Made by a program: the position numbers and the translations under genes. From Planctomycetaceae bacterium (GTDB lineage Bacteria > Planctomycetota > Planctomycetia > Pirellulales > Thermoguttaceae), in assembly GCA_031256755.1 (NCBI GenBank), contig JAIRPZ010000120.1:1-14157 (forward strand): a stretch of DNA of 14,157 nucleotides. The letters run 5' to 3'. Below, one piece after another: positions 7,621 to 14,157 of the stretch. Under the pieces are notes generated by a model, which saw nothing but the letters and a program-made list of their open reading frames with translations, made no database searches and was not told where the DNA came from. The first letter of the stretch is position 1. Each line of letters begins with the position of its first letter.

Positions 7621-8493
7621 ATGAAAACGCACATCCGATCCATCAAGCCGATACATATTATCGGGAACTGCAAAATACCGGGTATCGTCTCCTGCATCAA
7701 TCCGTATGTCGGCTGTGAATACGGCTGTCCCTATTGTTATGCCCGCTGTGTCCGGCGGTTCACCGATCACGAATGGGACGCGGAATGGGGTTCATACGTT
7801 GACATCAAAGTCAATGCCGCTGAACTGCTGCCCGCTGATTTACGCAGCAAGGTCAAGGCGGGATCAACCGTTCTGGTCGGTTCTGTGACTGATCCGTATC
7901 AGCCGCTTGAAGAGAAACATAAAATTACCCGCTCCATTCTGCAACGTTTAGCCGCCGCTGCCCCCTCGTTGGAAAGACCGTTTCGCCTTTCGATTTTAAC
8001 GAAATCCGATCTCGTTCTCCGCGATCTTGATTTGCTGAAAAAGTTGCCGGACGTAACTGTCGGTTTTTCGATTGCATGGACGGACGAAGAAGCCCTCAAA
8101 GTTTTTGAACCGAACTGTCCGTCAATTCCCCGCCGTCTTGCCGCACTGGAAAAATTAAAGAAAGCCGGTATTCCGACCTATGCGTTCATTGCACCGATTC
8201 TGCCCGGCGTTACGGAACTGTCCACCGTGTTTGCCGCCCTTACCGGTAAAGTAGATTCGGTGTTCGGCGAAACGTTCAATACCCGCTGCGGCACGTTGAA
8301 GGACACTTGCGAACTGGCGGTGCAGTACGATTGGTATCGCGGCAGGACATTTGCGGACGACCTCCGCGATCCCAGTTATTGGAATATGATCCGCCGGGAA
8401 TTTCAGCGCACCGCCGTCAAATGCGGCATAGAGGTGGAAGGTTTTTTCTGTCATCACCGGGCAGCAGGCACCAAAGAACGCGGCGAACTCTGA
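7621..8493 (+). CDS. SPL-family radical SAM protein (SplB-like)
   Basis: Iron-sulfur enzyme predicted to bind one 4Fe-4S cluster and cleave S-adenosylmethionine. The cluster ligands are C32, C36 and C39 in NPYVGCEYGCPYCYAR, a CX3CX2C motif. Further family features follow: GSVTDPYQPLEEKHKITR and LSILTKSDLVLRDLDLLK. At 290 residues it matches the short, stand-alone members of the spore-photoproduct-lyase-like group (COG1533). True spore photoproduct lyases belong to endospore formers, so DNA photoproduct repair cannot be assumed here; most relatives have no assigned substrate. It follows the HTH-receiver regulator by 33 bases with no promoter or terminator between them, so co-transcription is likely. 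Its stop lies five bases before that of convergent surE. Confidence 0.88.
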   Translation: MKTHIRSIKPIHIIGNCKIPGIVSCINPYVGCEYGCPYCYARCVRRFTDHEWDAEWGSYVDIKVNAAELLPADLRSKVKAGSTVLVGSVTDPYQPLEEKHKITRSILQRLAAAAPSLERPFRLSILTKSDLVLRDLDLLKKLPDVTVGFSIAWTDEEALKVFEPNCPSIPRRLAALEKLKKAGIPTYAFIAPILPGVTELSTVFAALTGKVDSVFGETFNTRCGTLKDTCELAVQYDWYRGRTFADDLRDPSYWNMIRREFQRTAVKCGIEVEGFFCHHRAAGTKERGEL

Positions 8494-8530
8494 CCGCGTT
8501 AACTCCGCCAACTGACCCGCACACGCGGTC
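8492..8530. terminator. Possible bidirectional hairpin between convergent genes
   Basis: GACCGCGT (8492-8499) pairs perfectly with ACGCGGTC (8523-8530) across a 23-base loop. It lies exactly where the radical SAM gene and surE converge, overlapping the end of surE. No U-run is present on either strand, so termination is only suggested by position. Confidence 0.3.
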
Positions 8531-9341
8531 CCGTATGTTCTTGGTTCCCGGAATCGTTATCCGGCTGCGGCGTTAAGTCCCAATCGTCCATTGCCGCAAG
8601 CCGCTGCCGGTCTGTCACATCGTAATTCAGCGGCGTTACAGTAATAAATCCTTGTGCAATCGCTGTCAAATCGGTCATTTGTTTCGGTCCCTGACTTTTC
8701 GGCTGTCTCGGATCGGGACGACCGGAAAGCCAGTAGTAGGTTCGTCCCATCGGGTCTGTCCGGCGTTCAAACGTTTCCCAGTACGGAGCGGTGTCCATCG
8801 GTACGGTTTTGACCGCCGGTTCCTTTTCTTTCAGGGCTTGCAGCGGAATGTTCAGATTGTAAAGTTTTCCCGACAAGCCGTCTTGTTCAATGATTTGTTT
8901 GATTACGCCGACCGCCAAGTCCGCTGCCCGCTGAAACGGTTCGTTTTCCTCGAATTGCAGCGACACGGCAATACTGGTAATTCCGTAAAAAGCCCCTTCG
9001 GCAGCCGCTCCGACCGTACCGGAATACAGCACGTTGATACCGGCATTGAGACCGCCGTTCATCCCGCTGACTATCAAGTCGGGACGGTCCGGTAAAATGG
9101 TTGAAACGCCGAGTTTCACGCAATCGGCAGGACTGCCGTCCACTGTCCAGCCCCAGTGTTGATCGTTGACGAAGACCTTTCGTGCCAGCAGCGGAGTCAG
9201 GAACGTGATCGAATGGGCAACGCCGCTTTGTTCGCGGGACGGTGCGACAACGAACACTTCGCCGAGCCGCCGCAAAGCCCGTTCCATTGCTGCCAAGCCG
9301 GGCGCATAAATACCGTCATCATTGGTTAATAATATCCTCAT
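8499..9341 (-). CDS. surE: 5'-/3'-nucleotidase SurE
   Basis: Cytoplasmic metal-dependent phosphatase of nucleoside 5'- and 3'-monophosphates, linked in other bacteria to stationary-phase survival. The start MRILLTNDDG is the family signature. Metal ligands are D8, D9, S39 (in SREQSG) and N95 (in SGMNGG), the same numbers as I recall for characterised SurE enzymes, which confirms ATG 9341 over a TTG two codons upstream. YSGTVGAAAEGAFYG and SLQFEE are also typical. The length of 280 residues is slightly above the usual 245-260 because of a polar C-terminal tail (about WDLTPQPDNDSGNQEHTG). It lies 80 bases downstream of the POT transporter on the same strand, with no terminator seen in the gap, so read-through is plausible. 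Some nucleotide or peptide salvage link is conceivable but not shown. Confidence 0.96.
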   Translation of the reverse strand: MRILLTNDDGIYAPGLAAMERALRRLGEVFVVAPSREQSGVAHSITFLTPLLARKVFVNDQHWGWTVDGSPADCVKLGVSTILPDRPDLIVSGMNGGLNAGINVLYSGTVGAAAEGAFYGITSIAVSLQFEENEPFQRAADLAVGVIKQIIEQDGLSGKLYNLNIPLQALKEKEPAVKTVPMDTAPYWETFERRTDPMGRTYYWLSGRPDPRQPKSQGPKQMTDLTAIAQGFITVTPLNYDVTDRQRLAAMDDWDLTPQPDNDSGNQEHTGPRVRVSWRS

Positions 9342-9409
9342 AGTCAATCCGGTTAAATTTTTTCTGCAAACAGAAAGGGAGATTAGACCATTCCGCTTTT
9401 TTATGCTGC

Positions 9410-9435
9410 TAGTGTACGCCGTTAGTGTACGCCGT
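9410..9435. repeat. 13-bp perfect tandem duplication across the POT stop codon
   Basis: TAGTGTACGCCGT occurs at 9410-9422 and again at 9423-9435 with no spacer. The transporter's TAA stop (9422-9424 on the plus strand) straddles the junction. The copy beyond the stop is out of frame, so the protein end (HGVH) is unaffected by it. This looks like a recent slippage duplication. Confidence 0.9.
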
Positions 9436-11608
9436 GCATCATCTTTTTCAGTGTTGGTGCCAGGGACAGCGCAATCAAGCCGATGAGCATCGGGAACAAC
9501 GCCATTAACAGGAAGAAGTCCGCCAAACCGCCGTCTTTGCCGAAAAACAAATTCACTCCTTCACCGGTACCGAAATAACTCGCCGCATAACCGGCAAGAA
9601 TGTAAGCCACACTGCTCGATAAAAACCAGATGCCCATAAAAATCGAACAGTACCGTGCCGGTGCCAGTTTGGTAATCATCGACAAACCGACCGGCGACAC
9701 ACAAAGTTCGCCCCAAGTCGCAAACAAATAGCACAAAAGCAGCCAATACGCCGCCGCTTTTCCGCCGGTCATTTTCGCCTCAATGGCACCGGGGATCATC
9801 ACAATAAAACTAACGGACACGAGAATCAAACCGAGTGCAAACTTTGTCGGCGTACTGGGTTCAATGCCCCGATGAGCCAGAAATCCCCAAAGAAAGGCAA
9901 ACATCGGTGCAAAGATCACGATACCGCAGGCGTTCACTGATTGATACCATGTCGCCGGAAATGTCTGCGGATTCGTTCCCGGTACATACCGGACATCGAA
10001 AATCCGCTCGGCTTGTTCCATCGCAACCAATCCGTCCTGAATGGAGACACCGTCCGCACCTTGTTCGCTGGCGAGCAAGGCCGTAATCGCATGCCGGATA
10101 TTGTCCCGCCGCTGTTCGTGAGATGCAATTTCCTCTTTGGATTTTCCGCCGGCAGCGGTATATGCTTTACCCGCCATAACTTTTACAAGGACCGGATTTT
10201 TCTTTGCTTCCCGAATGGCTTCCGCGATGAGATTGGAATCGGTCATGCCGGCAATGTCCTTTTTGACGGCGTTGACCATTTCAACGGCTTCGGGATTGTT
10301 TCCGTCCGCATTGAGAATCGTTTCCAATTCCGTTAATTCCGTTGTTAATATGCCGGCAACGGCTTTATCATCGGCTTTGACGGCTTCTTCCAAAGTCGTT
10401 ATCGCTTTTTGAACGTCCTCATATTTGCTGGTGCGCAACTTCTGTTTGAGTCCGGCAGCGAATTGTTTTAATTCGGTAATCTGCACCTCAATCGGTTTGT
10501 CTTCCTCTTTTTCTTCCGCATTGAATTTGCCGTAAAAATTGAACCGCTCCAACCGGTCGGCAAACGTTGCCGGTTTGGTTTCGCCGGCATGATGTTCGAG
10601 TTTTTCGGTCAGTTTCTGAACCCGCTGCACTTTATCTTTGTAAGCCACAAAGTCCTCGTTGGTCAAAAACGCCTTGCGCAGTACGCCCGGCACCATGTTG
10701 TGTACTGCCGGCGATATTTCCCGATTGGTATTGGCTTTGGCAAAAATGTTCAGCGAGGAACCGGCTTGTTCAAACGTCACCCAAAACGCAATGCAGGACA
10801 CGCATAAAACAAGAATAACGAAAATCCGGTCCCAATCCTGTTTGACAAGCGGACGCTGCTGTTCATGCACTTCTTTTGCGTGTGTTTCCCGTTCTTCGGC
10901 GGTCATTTGGTCGTGCGGACCATGTTTCACCGGCGGTTTGCCGAGACCTTTAATATGTTTTTGTCCGAACATCGTGAAGGAAATGAGACCGCAGATCATT
11001 CCGAGACCGGCGATGATGAAACCGTATTGGTAACCGTAGATTTCGCCGATCGTTCCGCCAAGCAGCGGGGACATAAACGCGCCGATATTGATGCCCATGT
11101 AAAAGATTGTAAAACCGGCATCCCGCCTTCGGTCGCCGGGGGCGTAAAGTTGTCCGACCATGACGGAAATACAGGGCTTGAAAAACCCGTTGCCGAGAAC
11201 CATTAAGCCGAGACCGGCGTAAAATGTCAGCAGGGCGGGCAGATCGGAATGAAGATTGATGTCGACATTGCCGCTGCGGACGAATTCCGTGGCGGCGAGA
11301 CAGAATTCGCCTAGAGCCATCAGGACGGCTCCGATAATCACGCAGACGCGCTGTCCCAGAAACCGGTCGGCGACCAAACCGCCGAGCAGCGGGGCAATAT
11401 AGACGAGACCGGTGTACCAGCCGTAAAGTTTGTAAGCATCGGCTTCCGACCAGCCGAAACCGGGCGTTTTTTCGCTGGTTGAAATGTCCACCAAATAGAG
11501 AACCAGAATGGCTCTCATGGTGTAAAAGGAAAACCGCTCCCACATTTCGGTGGTGAAGAGAACCCAAAGACCGGCAGGATGCCGGACGGACTGCGTACCG
11601 TTATTCAT
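9422..11608 (-). CDS. POT/PTR-family proton-coupled peptide transporter with a large inserted domain
   Basis: Inner-membrane importer of di-/tripeptides driven by protons (major facilitator superfamily). The N-terminal motif E21-M-W-E-R25-FSFY is the ExxER proton-coupling signature. GNGFFKPCISVMVG (140-152) and IFYMGINIGAFMSPLLGG (168-185) match the other POT signatures, and WVTFEQAGSSLNIFA (276-290) is TM7 with its conserved glutamate E280. Hydrophobic segments fit 12 membrane helices. The protein has 728 residues against about 450-500 for common bacterial POTs. The excess is a hydrophilic, helical, Lys/Glu/Ala-rich block at about 291-548 between TM7 and TM8, on the periplasmic side by standard topology. 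The two extra helices many bacterial POTs have between TM6 and TM7 are not evident. Start ATG 11608 has a weak ribosome site but a good promoter 50 bases upstream. surE follows on the same strand. Confidence 0.93.
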   Translation of the reverse strand: MNNGTQSVRHPAGLWVLFTTEMWERFSFYTMRAILVLYLVDISTSEKTPGFGWSEADAYKLYGWYTGLVYIAPLLGGLVADRFLGQRVCVIIGAVLMALGEFCLAATEFVRSGNVDINLHSDLPALLTFYAGLGLMVLGNGFFKPCISVMVGQLYAPGDRRRDAGFTIFYMGINIGAFMSPLLGGTIGEIYGYQYGFIIAGLGMICGLISFTMFGQKHIKGLGKPPVKHGPHDQMTAEERETHAKEVHEQQRPLVKQDWDRIFVILVLCVSCIAFWVTFEQAGSSLNIFAKANTNREISPAVHNMVPGVLRKAFLTNEDFVAYKDKVQRVQKLTEKLEHHAGETKPATFADRLERFNFYGKFNAEEKEEDKPIEVQITELKQFAAGLKQKLRTSKYEDVQKAITTLEEAVKADDKAVAGILTTELTELETILNADGNNPEAVEMVNAVKKDIAGMTDSNLIAEAIREAKKNPVLVKVMAGKAYTAAGGKSKEEIASHEQRRDNIRHAITALLASEQGADGVSIQDGLVAMEQAERIFDVRYVPGTNPQTFPATWYQSVNACGIVIFAPMFAFLWGFLAHRGIEPSTPTKFALGLILVSVSFIVMIPGAIEAKMTGGKAAAYWLLLCYLFATWGELCVSPVGLSMITKLAPARYCSIFMGIWFLSSSVAYILAGYAASYFGTGEGVNLFFGKDGGLADFFLLMALFPMLIGLIALSLAPTLKKMMHGVH

Positions 11609-11664
11609 TGACTTGTGCGGCTGTCGGCAAAACAGCTCTGTAATTCCGTATCAGTAAAGGGATT

Positions 11665-11693
11665 ATTTTAACAGTATTTCCGAAAAAATACAA
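11665..11693 (-). promoter_or_regulatory. Promoter of the POT transporter gene
   Basis: Read on the minus strand, TTGTAT (11693-11688) and TAAAAT (11670-11665) are separated by 17 bases. Expected start is near 11658, about 50 bases before ATG 11608. Confidence 0.55.
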
Positions 11694-11740
11694 CGGCAGA
11701 ATACGCAGCGGCAAAATGCCGTGTCCGCCCGGAATCACTC

Positions 11741-11769
11741 TTTACCGGATCGGCGGAAAACAGTACACT
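11741..11769 (+). promoter_or_regulatory. Possible promoter of the lipoprotein gene
   Basis: TTTACC (11741-11746) and TACACT (11764-11769) match four of six consensus bases each at 17-base spacing. Expected start is near 11776, only about 13 bases before ATG 11789. It is back to back with the transporter promoter. Confidence 0.35.
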
Positions 11770-11788
11770 CCGCCTGACTGTTTTGCGT

Positions 11789-12586
11789 ATGAATGATGTC
11801 ATTATCCGTCAAAAACCGGTGCCGGCGGGCGTTTATGCCCTGTGTCTGTGCGTTCTCTGCGCGGGAGGATGCGGTACGACCAAATGGAGCGACACCAACC
11901 GGACAGCAACAGAACAACTCCTGATCAGCAATGCTATCGACCGGGTTGCCGCCAAAATTGATTTCAGTCCGATGAGAAACAAACGGTGTTTTCTCAATAC
12001 GGCTGCCATTGCGCAAACGACAGATCATGATTATCTGGCGATGACGATCCGGCAGCATCTTGCCGCCGAAGGAGCGGTGTTGTCTTCGACCGAAACCGAA
12101 GCCGACTACATCGTAGAAGTCCGTGCCGGTGCGGTGGGAACCGACCGCGATGAGTTATTGATCGGCATACCGGCATTTACCGTGCCTTCGCTTCCGCTGA
12201 CTCAATACACATCGGCAACGATCCCCGAAATCCCTTTCATCAAGCGGACAAAACAACGGGGCGTGGCCAAGGTGGCGTTGTTTGCGTACAACAAGGCAAC
12301 GGGCAAACCGGTTTGGGCATCGGGAAACAATCAGGAAGAGAGTACGGCGAGAAATCTTTGGTTTGCCGGTACAGGTCCGTTGACGCGGGGAACGATTTAC
12401 CATGAACCGACGTTTGCGGGCAACCCGATACCGCTGATTTCGCGTCCGCAGACCGGCGACGAACCGCAGGTTTTTTCGGAAACATTAACGCCGGTGCCGC
12501 CGGACATACCGCCGGCATCGCCGGTACTGCCGCTTGTTCCGCCGAAGTTTTCACTTCCGCTGCCGGGGAAACTTCAAGTCGAATAA
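11789..12586 (+). CDS. Predicted lipoprotein with a proline-rich tail, unknown function
   Basis: A 265-residue exported protein. The N-terminal hydrophobic stretch (YALCLCVLCAGG) ends at a cysteine followed by GTTKWSDTNRTATEQLL; this looks like a lipoprotein signal, with a somewhat loose lipobox (AGGC), so membrane anchoring is likely. The block after the cysteine (TATEQLLISNAIDRVAAKID) resembles a planctomycete lipoprotein family that I believe is catalogued as DUF6655, though I could not check it. The middle is a mixed domain with EADYIVEVRAGAVGTDRDEL and VAKVALFAYNKATGKPVWAS. The last 40 residues are rich in Pro (PVPPDIPPASPVLPLVPP) and probably disordered or wall-spanning. An in-frame TTG at 11783 is a less likely start. 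It is divergent from the POT transporter and converges on the KAS III gene. No enzymatic motif is recognisable. Confidence 0.8.
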   Translation: MNDVIIRQKPVPAGVYALCLCVLCAGGCGTTKWSDTNRTATEQLLISNAIDRVAAKIDFSPMRNKRCFLNTAAIAQTTDHDYLAMTIRQHLAAEGAVLSSTETEADYIVEVRAGAVGTDRDELLIGIPAFTVPSLPLTQYTSATIPEIPFIKRTKQRGVAKVALFAYNKATGKPVWASGNNQEESTARNLWFAGTGPLTRGTIYHEPTFAGNPIPLISRPQTGDEPQVFSETLTPVPPDIPPASPVLPLVPPKFSLPLPGKLQVE

Positions 12587-12587
12587 C

Positions 12588-12601
12588 GCCGCCCGTGCGG
12601 C
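12588..12601. terminator. Small hairpin between convergent genes
   Basis: GCCGC (12588-12592) pairs with GCGGC (12597-12601) around a CCGT loop, directly after the lipoprotein stop and 29 bases before the end of the KAS III gene. No U-run follows on either strand, so its role as a terminator rests on position alone. Confidence 0.3.
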
Positions 12602-12629
12602 AGCACCCGTCCGGCTGATATACCGCGAT

Positions 12630-13682
12630 TCAGGCGGTAAATTCTTTCGGCAGATTGATAAGCGTGGCCCCCCAAGAAAGACCAACTCCGAAACCGGCAA
12701 GCATCGTCCAAACGTCCGGTTTCAACATACCCCGCTGCCAAGCGTCCGCCACCGCAACCGGAATACTGCTCGAAACCGTATTTCCCCGCTGCATCACATC
12801 GTTAAAATAATTCATTCCGCCTAAATGACATAATTCCTGCAACCGGTCAAGCATATATTTATTCGCCTGATGAAAAATAAAACAGCCAATATCTTCCCGT
12901 GTTTTCCCTGATTTTTGCAGAAGTTCGTCGACCATCGGCGGTACGCGATCCACGGCAAACGAGAAAATACCGGGGCCGTGCATTTTTAATTGATTCAGCG
13001 ACCGGGTACTTCCTTTGCCGTCAGGAGAACAGACCGCGGTTTCCGGTGAAGCCGGCAATCGGTGTCCTCCGGCAGGAACGATCAGCAAGTCCGCACCGCT
13101 GCCGTCCGTACCGAAAACGAAAGGTCCGATTGGTTCTTCGTCCGTTTTGTTTTTCGGCAGTGTTGCGGCAACCAGCGTTGCGGCGGCAGCGTCGCCGAAA
13201 AGCGGACGGCTTGCTCTGTCATCGGGATTGATGTATTTCGAATAGGTCTCCGAAGTGAGAAAAAGCACTTTTTTTGCTGCACCGGTTTCGATCAGTCCTT
13301 TGGCAAGCGAAAGTCCGTAAATATAGCCGCTGCATCCAAGATTGAAATCCAATGCGCCGCATGCCTTCGGCAGTCCGAGCCGCTCGTGAATGAGGCAGGC
13401 GGAAGTCGGCAAAAAGTAGTCCGGCGATTGAGTGCAAAAGAGGAGAAAGTCGATTTCGTCGTGTGTGCAGGAGCCGTTTTCGAGGAGTTTTTCGGCGGCG
13501 GCGACAGCCATATCCGCGGCGGTTTCACCGTCACCGGCGATCGGCCGGCGGTCGATGCCGAGTTTTCGGACGATCTTTTCTGCGGTCCAATGGGGAAATT
13601 GTTCAACGAGTTCGGCATTTCCCAGCGTTTTGCAGGGGAAATAACAGGCGATGCTTCGGATTTCGGCGAATGAACGTTTCAT
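12630..13682 (-). CDS. Ketoacyl-ACP synthase III family protein (FabH-like)
   Basis: Thiolase-fold condensing enzyme that in characterised relatives joins an acyl-CoA to malonyl-ACP to start acyl chains. The catalytic triad is complete: C117 in DFNLGCSGYIYG, H271 in FIFHQANKYMLD, and N301 in QRGNTVSSSIP. The end GFGVGLSWGATLI is the usual C-terminal glycine-rich strand. At 350 residues it is somewhat longer than FabH proper (about 320) and closer to the 3-oxoacyl-ACP synthase III-like enzymes found in surface-glycan or secondary-metabolite loci. It is alone here: no acyl carrier protein, ketoreductase or other fab gene is in the window, so the substrate is open. ATG 13682 is chosen because MKRSFAEIRSIACYFP is a natural start. 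A perfect TATAAT sits only 11 bases before it, predicting a very short leader. The ATG overlaps the TGA of the upstream transposase fragment (ATGA), probably by chance. Confidence 0.92.
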   Translation of the reverse strand: MKRSFAEIRSIACYFPCKTLGNAELVEQFPHWTAEKIVRKLGIDRRPIAGDGETAADMAVAAAEKLLENGSCTHDEIDFLLFCTQSPDYFLPTSACLIHERLGLPKACGALDFNLGCSGYIYGLSLAKGLIETGAAKKVLFLTSETYSKYINPDDRASRPLFGDAAAATLVAATLPKNKTDEEPIGPFVFGTDGSGADLLIVPAGGHRLPASPETAVCSPDGKGSTRSLNQLKMHGPGIFSFAVDRVPPMVDELLQKSGKTREDIGCFIFHQANKYMLDRLQELCHLGGMNYFNDVMQRGNTVSSSIPVAVADAWQRGMLKPDVWTMLAGFGVGLSWGATLINLPKEFTA

Positions 13683-13897
13683 AGCAGCCGGTCATTATAC
13701 TCTTTCCGGCAAGATGCGGATACGGACGAACATTTTGCGGCAGGCATTGCTGTTTGTATGGACGCTTCACCGCCGCTCGGTTTCGGATGCCGAAAGTCCA
13801 ACTCGGCAATCAACGCCGGCGGCAGCACGACATTCAGGAATTCGCCGAAGAATTTCTTGAACCCGAAGTCAGTGCAGGGATTGATATAACGCGTCAT
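13679..13897 (-). pseudogene. Truncated PD-(D/E)XK nuclease-family transposase (Rpn-type) fragment
   Basis: The minus-strand frame begins MTRYINPCTDFGFKKFFGEF, the distinctive N-terminus of the PD-(D/E)XK nuclease family transposases related to RpnA (YhgA-like), proteins usually of about 290-330 residues. After about 40 residues (FLNVVLPPALIAELDF) the similarity fades. The frame ends after 72 residues with a tail (CSSVSASCRKEYNDRLL) that does not look like the family. The catalytic D and E/QxK positions lie beyond the break and are absent. I read this as the start of a gene cut by a deletion whose far end now abuts the KAS III promoter. A short real protein is possible but less likely. Confidence 0.6.
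13694..13699 (-). promoter_or_regulatory. -10 box of the KAS III gene
   Basis: On the minus strand this is TATAAT, a perfect -10 box. The expected start near 13687 is only about five bases before the ATG at 13682. No convincing -35 box is present at 16-18 bases upstream, so strength is uncertain. Confidence 0.45.
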
Positions 13898-14012
13898 CGA
13901 AGTTTCTCAATATCTTTTGTTGAGCATCCGTTGATCATCTTGCCCGCCCCTTCATTGTGCTGTAATTCCGGCAATGCGGGAAAAAAACGGCAAAAAACAC
14001 CCGCCGGATCGC

Positions 14013-14041
14013 AAACAAAAAGGGCGGTTTTTACACCGCCC
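14013..14041 (-). terminator. Intrinsic terminator for the minus-strand gene at the right edge
   Basis: On the minus strand GGGCGGT (14041-14035) pairs perfectly with ACCGCCC (14028-14022) over a six-base loop, followed at once by a T-rich run (TTTTTGTTTG, 14021-14012). This is a textbook rho-independent terminator. It lies about 85 bases after the stop of the partial gene entering from the right. Confidence 0.8.
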
Positions 14042-14054
14042 CCAACTACGTACA

Positions 14055-14074
14055 GGGCGGTATACGCTCCGCCC
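14055..14074. repeat. Second hairpin with the same stem, just upstream of the terminator
   Basis: GGGCGG (14055-14060) pairs with CCGCCC (14069-14074) over an eight-base loop. The stem is identical to six of the seven pairs of the terminator hairpin 13 bases away, so the arms can also pair crosswise. There is no T-run of its own. Confidence 0.6.
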
Positions 14075-14124
14075 CGACGATGTTTTGTCAACCGGCAAGT
14101 ATACACCTGCCGATCATGAACATC

Positions 14125-14157
14125 CTACTTTTTCCGTCTTCTTGCAACGGCAAGACC
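14125..14157 (-). CDS. C-terminal end of a protein entering from the right, probably a PEP-CTERM sorting tail
   Basis: Only the last ten codons and the stop (TAG, 14127-14125) are inside the window. They read GLAVARRRKK. A short hydrophobic end followed by a cluster of Arg/Lys at the extreme C-terminus is what PEP-CTERM sorting signals look like, as on exported proteins of bacteria with exosortase. The PEP motif itself would lie outside the window, so the call is an inference. A basic tail of a ribosomal or other cytoplasmic protein is the main alternative. The terminator hairpin follows about 85 bases downstream, which supports this as a true gene end. Confidence 0.5.
   Translation of the reverse strand, partial: GLAVARRRKK

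Noticed and set aside
13062..13673. 203-codon plus-strand open frame opposite the KAS III gene
   Set aside because: The minus strand carries a complete KAS III with its catalytic triad, so this is its mirror frame.
13894..14106. 70-codon minus-strand open frame at the right end
   Set aside because: It runs straight through the terminator hairpins and the end of another gene, and resembles no protein.
1..14157. CRISPR arrays, tRNA or rRNA genes
   Set aside because: No spaced direct-repeat array, and I saw no tRNA cloverleaf or rRNA signature on either strand by eye.

Overview
The window looks like a piece of a Planctomycetota (or wider PVC-group) chromosome of roughly balanced base composition. 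No rRNA or marker gene settles this. The inference rests on gene families I associate with planctomycetes: a secreted diheme hydrazine-synthase-alpha-like protein fused to a SUMF1 domain, a helix-turn-helix/receiver regulator, a POT transporter with a large inserted domain, a small lipoprotein starting CGTTKW, and a probable PEP-CTERM tail.

Layout. Positions 1-430 are a poorly defined flank with a doubtful, possibly frameshifted minus-strand gene running off the left edge. hisD (479-1822, +) follows directly behind a strong promoter. A decayed IS630-family transposase (1849-2220, -) separates it from a GT25-type glycosyltransferase (2305-3081, -). Divergent from that is the largest gene (3278-6721, +), encoding the diheme/SUMF1 protein. 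Next, behind a near-consensus promoter, come a HTH-receiver regulator (6985-7587, +) and a SPL-like radical SAM enzyme (7621-8493, +) 33 bases downstream, probably one transcript. These converge on surE (8499-9341, -), which lies downstream of a POT-family peptide transporter (9422-11608, -). Divergent from the transporter is a lipoprotein (11789-12586, +), converging on a ketoacyl-ACP synthase III (12630-13682, -). The right end holds a truncated PD-(D/E)XK (Rpn-type) transposase fragment, two tandem GC hairpins of which one is a good terminator, and the last ten codons of a minus-strand gene.

How the genes work together. This is mostly a patchwork of single housekeeping or envelope genes, not one pathway: histidine synthesis (hisD), nucleotide phosphatase (surE), peptide uptake (POT), acyl-chain priming (KAS III), sugar transfer (GT25). 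The two pairings most likely to be functional are regulator plus radical SAM enzyme, and POT plus surE. The most unusual protein is the secreted cytochrome-like/SUMF1 fusion. No complete new defence or mobile system is visible. The most interesting points are the altered active sites (SUMF1 without catalytic cysteines, receiver without its acidic pair), the large periplasmic insert in the transporter, and promoters placed so close to start codons that leaderless transcripts are predicted.
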